This document shows positions 58,318 through 64,000 of a DNA stretch of 64,000 bases, piece after piece. Under the pieces are notes generated by a model, which was not told where the DNA came from, searched no databases, and saw only the letters and a list, made by a program, of their open reading frames with translations. Each line of letters opens with the position of its first letter. Within the stretch, counting starts at the first letter, position 1. Source of the stretch: Talaromyces rugulosus (lineage: Eukaryota; Ascomycota; Eurotiomycetes; Eurotiales; Trichocomaceae); NCBI RefSeq assembly GCF_013368755.1, contig NC_049561.1, forward strand, positions 6,262,001-6,326,000, given 5' to 3'. A program made the position numbers and the translations under genes.

Positions 58318-60073
58318 TTGTTCGCCCCCCCCCTTTTTTTTTACGGTATCCCTGGAAACTTCGGATACTCTGTATATAATATAGACATGTCAATATTTTT
58401 TACTGTATAAAGTTTGCATCACCTACATTACGTATATTACTTAGTGATGATATAGCTTCATGCGAAGCAGTCAGTGCACGTGTTGATTCTTGTATTTCCT
58501 ATGCCTAAACTAAATCAAACCAAAATACCAGTACAAAATACTACTACCAGACCCTCAAAAAATATGCATAAATATGCAATATTACTATGTTGCATAGGGC
58601 ATACCAAGCAATCAAACATGCTCGCCAAGACGTAAATACCATCCAATCGAATCTCAACATACTTGAAAAATTCCGCTCAACTAGCAAATAGCAATAGCAA
58701 CGTGCCCTGCCGATCAATCCGAAAATAGTTTTTTCAACCCACTCAAAATACAAATGCATCGAATCAGATCACACATCCAACAACCACCAAATACTGAAAA
58801 TGGGTCTTGCCCCTGCCGATCACATAATGAATATTAATTGATGTATTGTGGTTAGCCTGGTACGATATAATACTGTATATCCTGTACATATGTGTAACAA
58901 TTGTACGGTAGATAGGTAGGGTAAACTTTAAACCCATTTATGCAGGGTCATCATATAATACGGGTGTATATAGTACCATATAATACTACGCATATCCTAT
59001 AGTTATTATTATTATTGAAACCATGAGTTTCGTTTGTTTTCGATTTGATGCAACTAGCTTATCAGGAAACTAAAATACATGTAAGCTGATTGTTTAATAT
59101 TCGTTGCTACTATATTTACAAGTGCCTTCAACCTTGAAATATAATCAGTCAAAATTATAAATAAATCTACTGTTCCTTATAGAGTAATTCTTGCAAAGCC
59201 TGTTTTACAACTGTAATGTTTGTAGTTCCAAGTAGTCGTAACTGGTTTCACATGCGGAAACCCAAACGACCCTAGACGAGGTTATAGTAGCCAACACAAT
59301 AATACATGCACTATTCGTTACGACTTACGAGCAAACATGAATACTGTATTTAGCTTAACATGGCATTTATACCTAGTCGAATATTTGGGAAGAAGGAATT
59401 TTTGTTGACAAGGGCAGTATCGAACTGTGGCGAGCTAGAATTCAACGACGCTACTCCAACATCCCTGGGCACGTATATAAAACGCAACTTTCAATATTAA
59501 GGCCACTGGAATATATGCGAGATTGGAAACTATCGTTTCAATGGTAACTAGAATTAAGCTATGGCCATGGCATGAATGTAGGACTTGGGGGGTTTTTTTT
59601 AAAGGAATGTCGCAATGTACCGATAGCATACCACGGTCCAAACCTGCATGTTTAAGCAATTTAAGCGTATCTATAGATTGAATTCCAGGTATTTTAGGCA
59701 AAAGTAACATAAACTACGTATATACGTCTCGTCGTATATTGATATGTCGAAGAGGGTGGATACGTATAACCTTAACAATTCGAAAGCTCGCTCAACGGAC
59801 CATTTTGTGTTGCCAATATACCGGGCGGCAAAAGACGTCGAGGGCACTTTGTAAATATTATGGATTTATCTTCAAATTTTGATTTGTCTTTTAAAGAATA
59901 CTTTACTTTGTTGTTTGATTCTGTGGAATCACGTGCGAGCTTGGAATATGACACCTGCGGGGACAAATATTTCCTGTTTTGGCAAGTCCTAGGTGTAAAT
60001 GCCCTAAGTCCACCAACGGCTCAAAATTGTGGCTGTTTATATTAAAATTATTGAAGGCATTCAAGCTTTGGCT

Positions 60074-60107
<34 letters not shown>

Positions 60108-60477
60108 ATTTTTGAGATAAAAGAAACTCGACAGTCACACAGTCGTATCTGTGTGGAATGCAGGTGGGCATTCCTGAAAGGGTGATTGATGGTTTTGGGG
60201 ATGGCATTCCTCGGGAGAGAGAACAGGTTTTGCTATAAACTGGGTGGATTACCCATGATATGTACTAAGTACGTACTAGTATTTTGGCCTCGGCGAAAGT
60301 TCAAGTTTGTTCGTGGCGAATAAATGAAGAACACTAGTATTGCCTGAGACATCCGAGAAATGTGTGCTAGGGATCTAGAATTGTATGAGGGAGTTCATAT
60401 ATAAGGTCTAAACGTGTGCTCTATGTATGTAGCCTTCAATCATCTCCAATATTGAAAGATATCACCAGAAAAAAACC
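58318..60477. other. AT-rich intergenic region with long poly-T run
   Basis: 2.2 kb without a gene. A pure T run of about 31 bases lies at 60076-60106. A pair of similar, direct GTAC(g/c)ATATAATACT...ATATCCT sequences occurs at about 58860 and 58973. TATATAA at 60398-60404 is likely the cerato-platanin TATA box, about 75 bp before its ATG. Confidence 0.5.
60398..60404 (+). promoter_or_regulatory. TATA box of cerato-platanin gene
   Basis: TATATAA about 75 bp upstream of the cerato-platanin start codon, a distance compatible with a short leader. Confidence 0.5.
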
Positions 60478-60921
60478 ATGAAGATACCACACACTTACCC
60501 CCTCATAACCCTCCTCTCCCTCTCCTCGTCCACCTTGGCCGCCAAATCAAAATCAACCGCTACATTTGACACCGCCTACGACGACCCTTCCCTCTCTCTA
60601 TCCACAGTCACTTGCTCCGATGGCGAGCATGGCCTGGTCACAAAAAACTTCAAAGTCATCAGCGACCTACCCACGCGCAACGTCGGCGGTTCGCCCACTG
60701 TGAAGGGTTGGAATGATCCCAACTGCGGCGCCTGCTACGCATTGACGTACAACGGTAGTAAACCGGTCCATGTGTTGGCGATAGACTCGGCAGTTGGCCA
60801 GTTTAATCTCGCGCCGAGTGTCTTGAATGAGCTGACTGGTGGTAACGCGGAGGAGTTTGGAAGTGTTGATGTCGAATATGAGTTGGTGAATGCGAGGGAG
60901 TGCGGTATGCCGGCGAAATAA
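60478..60921 (+). CDS. Secreted cerato-platanin family protein
   Basis: An intronless 147-residue protein with a signal peptide (MKIPHTYPLITLLSLSSSTLAA). The mature part has the expected layout: FDTAYDDPSLSLSTVTCSDG, VGGSPTVKGWNDPNCGACYAL, VLAIDSAVGQFNLAPSVLNELTGG and a C-terminal ARECG. The four cysteines (TCSDG, NCGAC, ECG) fit the two disulfides of the family. Cerato-platanins are small, chitin-binding, expansin-like secreted proteins that can trigger plant defence or act as allergens in some moulds; activity here is inferred. It has a near-consensus TATA box and stands alone in an AT-rich area. Confidence 0.93.
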   Translation: MKIPHTYPLITLLSLSSSTLAAKSKSTATFDTAYDDPSLSLSTVTCSDGEHGLVTKNFKVISDLPTRNVGGSPTVKGWNDPNCGACYALTYNGSKPVHVLAIDSAVGQFNLAPSVLNELTGGNAEEFGSVDVEYELVNARECGMPAK

Positions 60922-61261
60922 CGGTAGAGCACGTGTTGGTGTTCTCAGATGCCGGCTCAATATTATCAAGTAAATAGTATAAATGCACCTCCTTTTATCA
61001 TGACTGTACATGCATCGACCTGTCATCTGGAAAATTACCACCCTGTCAAACACCTCTTACCTAAACAGTGGTAATTAATTGATGGTATTTTGGTCATATT
61101 TTTGTGTTCTTGTGGCGACAGCATGTCATCTTGAACATTGAATGGTTAAAACAGCTCATTTTAAATAAATAGCAAAATCCTTTATACACATGCGGTATTC
61201 GCTGACGCCATATTCTGCTTTTGATATCAACAAAGTCAAATACTCATAAACTCCAGAAAAA
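60922..61261. other. Convergent 3' flanks, cerato-platanin / Lcp5-like
   Basis: 340 bp where two converging transcripts end; AT-rich, no gene. Confidence 0.5.
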
Positions 61262-62413
61262 TCACTTCTTCCATCCTTCCACTTTCCTCCTCCTCTTGTC
61301 AAACGACTGTCCCATCGAAGCACCGTCGCCTCTTGGTCCATCTTCAGTGAAGTGTCGCTTCCTACTCTTCTCCAACGCCCCATCTCTAGAGCTACCTGTC
61401 GCCCTCTTGGTAAGTCGTCCAATTCGGTCTGCTCCCTCACCGAGTAATCGGAACTCCTCGCCTCCGAATCCACCGGCGCGCGGTCCCTCGCCTGCCTGTC
61501 GCTTGGAACGTTCTTTCTTGCTCTCCTTGGGTAACCGCACAAAGTTGGTTTCTTCATAAGTGCGTCGCTCGGTGTCGCGCTCTCGGTCTTGTTTAGAAAT
61601 GGTTTTTCGTCCACCGCGCTGGATCGTACTTCCAATGCTGGGCTCGGCCATAGGCGCAGATGACATCTCCGTGGAGACGAATTCGTCGATGACGCTAGAC
61701 TTTTTAGATCGCCTATCACGATCGCGATTGCGTTCACGGCTTTCTGTTGTTGGTAGGGCGGTGGGTTTGATTTTGGGGGGTCGGTAAATGCCGTCTGATG
61801 GTTGTTGCTTTTTGTCTTTGGCTTGTGCTTTGGACTCTCTCTCGGGCTTCTGCATATTTTTGGAAAATGCTGAAATGTTGGGTCGATATGCCATCTCGTC
61901 AATCTCTTCACTACCATCGGATTCGGAGCCCTCAGAGTCTTCCTCTTCATCAGAGACATCTGCAGCTGCGGCTTTCCGCTGTTTCTTCACTGCAGATTTC
62001 GATTGGGGTCGTGATGTTCTCTCGGCATCATCCGCAGCCTTGACCACCTTGTCAATCTGGTATTTCAATCTCCCTTCCAATGGCCTCACGCCTCTATCCA
62101 AGTATACGCGTAGCTCAATCAATTTTTTGACAATGTCCTCATTTGAGACTTTTCCCTGGTCGCGATTGCGCACTCGGTGCAACTGATCTAGTATGAGGAA
62201 GACTAGATTTTGCATGTATGAAAGCAGTATTTCGCTCTTTACGTCGAGTAAAGAGATGCCATCTGTAGGTGGGAGAATCGAGGCCCCATCACTCTCTTCG
62301 GAAGAAGGAAGTGACGTTGATGCGCTGGTGAGGCATGTCGTCAACGTCTCGAGGACAGAGGATAAATCCGCGATTTTTTCTTCGGTAGTCCCGGCAGTCG
62401 TTATTGTCGCCAT
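61262..62413 (-). CDS. lcp5: Lcp5/neuroguidin-like Sas10/C1D family protein (ribosome biogenesis)
   Basis: An intronless 383-residue protein. The N-terminal helical part (residues 10-130: EILLSYMQNLVFLILDQLHR, ELRVYLDRGVRPLEGRLKYQ) is the Sas10/C1D-type fold. An acidic patch (DEEEDSEGSESD) and the YRPNISAF and IYRPPKIKPT motifs of Lcp5/neuroguidin follow, then a long basic, low-complexity tail rich in RERD/KRR, as in nucleolar proteins. Yeast Lcp5 associates with the U3 snoRNP for 18S rRNA maturation; the role here follows from family. The ATG at 62413 is followed directly by a typical start (MATITTAG). It is divergent from the EMP70-like gene; 643 bp separates them. Confidence 0.9.
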   Translation of the reverse strand: MATITTAGTTEEKIADLSSVLETLTTCLTSASTSLPSSEESDGASILPPTDGISLLDVKSEILLSYMQNLVFLILDQLHRVRNRDQGKVSNEDIVKKLIELRVYLDRGVRPLEGRLKYQIDKVVKAADDAERTSRPQSKSAVKKQRKAAAADVSDEEEDSEGSESDGSEEIDEMAYRPNISAFSKNMQKPERESKAQAKDKKQQPSDGIYRPPKIKPTALPTTESRERNRDRDRRSKKSSVIDEFVSTEMSSAPMAEPSIGSTIQRGGRKTISKQDRERDTERRTYEETNFVRLPKESKKERSKRQAGEGPRAGGFGGEEFRLLGEGADRIGRLTKRATGSSRDGALEKSRKRHFTEDGPRGDGASMGQSFDKRRRKVEGWKK

Positions 62414-63056
62414 GGCGCGAAGAATCGAATCTGTTTGCGTGTTGTCGCAGTCAAGAAAATTTTGGCAGCGACGAAAATTAGTGTCTTATCGGGGCTGCTG
62501 CGTTGGGCTTATCAGCACGTGATGCCCCCATATTTATCACAATATACGTGCTTTGATTGGCCAATTCAGCCGTTACGAGGAGCTGGCCGGTGGTAAAACG
62601 CCGTTGAACTACTACACTACTGACCCGGCGCGTTATTTTTCCTAGCATTTGCAGCTAGAAAGAAGAATTCTAAGATGATCATATCCCTAGCCAGGCAGAC
62701 TAAAATACACGAGTAAGACATTTTGCAGCGATCGTCGGCACTCCCGGAGACAGCGGAGTCACGTGACGAGCTAGAACACGGACACGGTTGACTGCATCGC
62801 AGCTGCCCCCCAAGAGCCTCTTTCAGTTCTAATGATTGCTCCTTTCGACCCAATGGCACAGTGCTAAGCTGTCTCTGTAATGAGTGAAGCTGCTGGTTAC
62901 CAAGCTTTTTTGTATTATCCTTGCAGCCTTTGATCTCCATCACACATAGTCACTGGTTGGCTCGGTGAGTATTGTGAAACCACATAAAAAAGATGCCAAC
63001 TTGCCAAACTTCAGCGAACTAACTCGCATGCATCACTAGTAATTCACCACCACATT
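62414..63056. promoter_or_regulatory. Divergent promoter, Lcp5-like / EMP70-like
   Basis: 643 bp. It carries a CACGTG near 62515-62520, a CCAAT box near 62563, and a perfect GTCACGTGAC palindrome at 62758-62767, the same 10-mer as upstream of RPB2. A minus-strand 108-codon frame (62617-62943) has no recognisable content. Confidence 0.55.
62758..62767. promoter_or_regulatory. GTCACGTGAC palindrome between Lcp5-like and EMP70-like genes
   Basis: The same 10-mer as at 10578, here in a divergent promoter, about 345 bp upstream of the Lcp5-like start. Confidence 0.5.
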
Positions 63057-64000
63057 ATGCTTTCCTCAAGGCGCACGTTACTCCTATCCTCCCTATTACT
63101 ATCGTCCTCCTCCTTCACTTCGGCCTTCTATCTCCCCGGTGTCGCGCCGACTTCGTATGACCTCGGGCAGGCAGTGCCGCTGTACGTAAACCACCTTACG
63201 CCTGGCATCGCAAGACAGGATGACCAGCTTCATGCCGTGCTCTCGTACGACTATTACAACCCGATTTTCCATTTCTGCCAGCCCAAGGATGGACCACGCG
63301 ATGTGCGCGAGTCGCTAGGCAGCATCATCTTTGGCGACCGCATTCGCACCTCGCCCTTTGAATTATCCATGGCCCAGAATGAGACGTGCAAGGCTGTTTG
63401 CGAAGAAGTCACGTTTGGTCCTCGCGATGGACGATTCACAAACAACCGCATCCGCCAGGGCTACAACATCAACTGGCTTGTGGACGGACTTCCTGCAGCT
63501 ATGTTGAACCTGGACCCTATCTCGCATGCCGAGTTTTACAACCCGGGATTTCTTTTGGGAGGCGTTGACGATAACGATCAACCGACTTTGAACAACCATT
63601 TCAATATCCTCATTGAGTACCACAAAGTCGGCCTTCCTCGTCAGGAAAAGCAGTACAGGGTTGTTGGCGTTCTTGTTCAGCCTGCTTCGCGCGGCAACTC
63701 CTTCATCGAGGAGAGCGGCCAAGTCGACTGTGGTGAGGGTGGCTCGCCTCTGACCTTGAGTGAAACGCAAGATACCAAGGTTGTTTGGACATACAGTGTT
63801 TATTGGAAAGAGTCGAATACCGCTTGGGCCACTCGATGGGATAAATATCTGCACGTTTTTGACCCGAAGATTCACTGGTTTTCATTGATCAACTCTTCTG
63901 TCTTTGTGGTATTCCTTGTCGCTATGGTTAGTATGATCCTCATTCGCGCCTTGCGGAAGGACATTGCGCGGTACAACAGACTTGATCAGATCAACTTGGA
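63057..64000 (+). CDS. EMP70/TM9 superfamily (nonaspanin) protein, 5' part
   Basis: A single open frame from the ATG at 63057 to the window edge, at least 314 residues, with no stop. A signal peptide (MLSSRRTLLLSSLLLSSSS) precedes FYLPGVAPTSYDLGQAVPLYVN, the typical TM9SF lead-in. The luminal domain follows: SYDYYNPIFHFCQP, LGSIIFGDRIRTSPFEL, FNILIEYHKVG and WTYSVYWKES, then the start of the first membrane helix (FSLINSSVFVVFLVAMVSMILI). Nonaspanins work in endosome/Golgi sorting. The remaining eight membrane spans lie outside the window. Confidence 0.93.
   Translation, partial: MLSSRRTLLLSSLLLSSSSFTSAFYLPGVAPTSYDLGQAVPLYVNHLTPGIARQDDQLHAVLSYDYYNPIFHFCQPKDGPRDVRESLGSIIFGDRIRTSPFELSMAQNETCKAVCEEVTFGPRDGRFTNNRIRQGYNINWLVDGLPAAMLNLDPISHAEFYNPGFLLGGVDDNDQPTLNNHFNILIEYHKVGLPRQEKQYRVVGVLVQPASRGNSFIEESGQVDCGEGGSPLTLSETQDTKVVWTYSVYWKESNTAWATRWDKYLHVFDPKIHWFSLINSSVFVVFLVAMVSMILIRALRKDIARYNRLDQINL

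Noticed and set aside
62617..62943. 108-codon minus-strand frame between the Lcp5-like and EMP70-like genes
   Set aside because: No recognisable domain, and it occupies the divergent promoter; a small gene cannot be excluded without transcripts.

Overview
This window is a piece of a filamentous ascomycete genome, most likely a Eurotiales fungus (Aspergillus/Penicillium type). The reasons are genes split by many short introns of about 45-90 bp with GTRNGY donors and CTAAC/CTAAT-like branch points, AT-rich decayed repeat islands, and a typical mould gene set: a highly reducing polyketide synthase, esdC, a LaeA-like methyltransferase, GH128, a glutaminase A-type enzyme, a sedolisin, a cerato-platanin and a carnitine carrier. 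No tRNA, rRNA or CRISPR array was seen. Exon boundaries below were read by eye from splice signals and checked for reading-frame phase; none has transcript support.

Layout. 1-2986 is the 3' end of a highly reducing PKS whose ER domain has lost its cofactor loop. It lies tail to tail with esdC (3969-4760, -). 6431-17279 is a housekeeping block: RPB2 (-), a CTNNBL1-like splicing factor (-), a Tom6-like small import protein (+) and a mitochondrial RNase II-family exoribonuclease (-). 18399-25.0 kb holds a MARVEL-like membrane protein (+), a LaeA-like methyltransferase (-), a MoaD-type sulfur carrier (-) and a PLP trans-sulfuration enzyme (-). 24228-27926 (-) is a large uncharacterised protein. 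About 4 kb without genes follows (27927-32141). Then come a TRP-like channel protein (+), the carnitine/acylcarnitine carrier (+), a secreted sedolisin peptidase (-), a GT69 mannosyltransferase (-) and an uncharacterised membrane protein (-).

45970-48571 is an accessory, AT-rich stretch carrying a 433-bp MITE-like element with roughly 92-bp terminal inverted repeats. It is followed by a GH128 glucanase (+), a hemerythrin-like protein (-), trehalose-6-phosphate synthase (-), another gene-poor AT-rich region, a glutaminase A-type enzyme (+), a cerato-platanin (+), an Lcp5/neuroguidin homologue (-) and the 5' part of an EMP70/TM9 protein (+), cut by the window end.

The window is a mosaic, not one pathway. 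Conserved genes (transcription, splicing, ribosome biogenesis, mitochondrial RNA decay and import) alternate with secreted enzymes and gene-poor accessory segments. The clearest functional pairing is trehalose synthesis next to a hemerythrin-like protein, both with ACGTCA (ATF/CREB-type) sites upstream. The most notable structures are the degenerate PKS ER, the MITE-like element, the ACGTCA sites, and a predicted leader intron in the glutaminase-type gene that would remove every upstream AUG.
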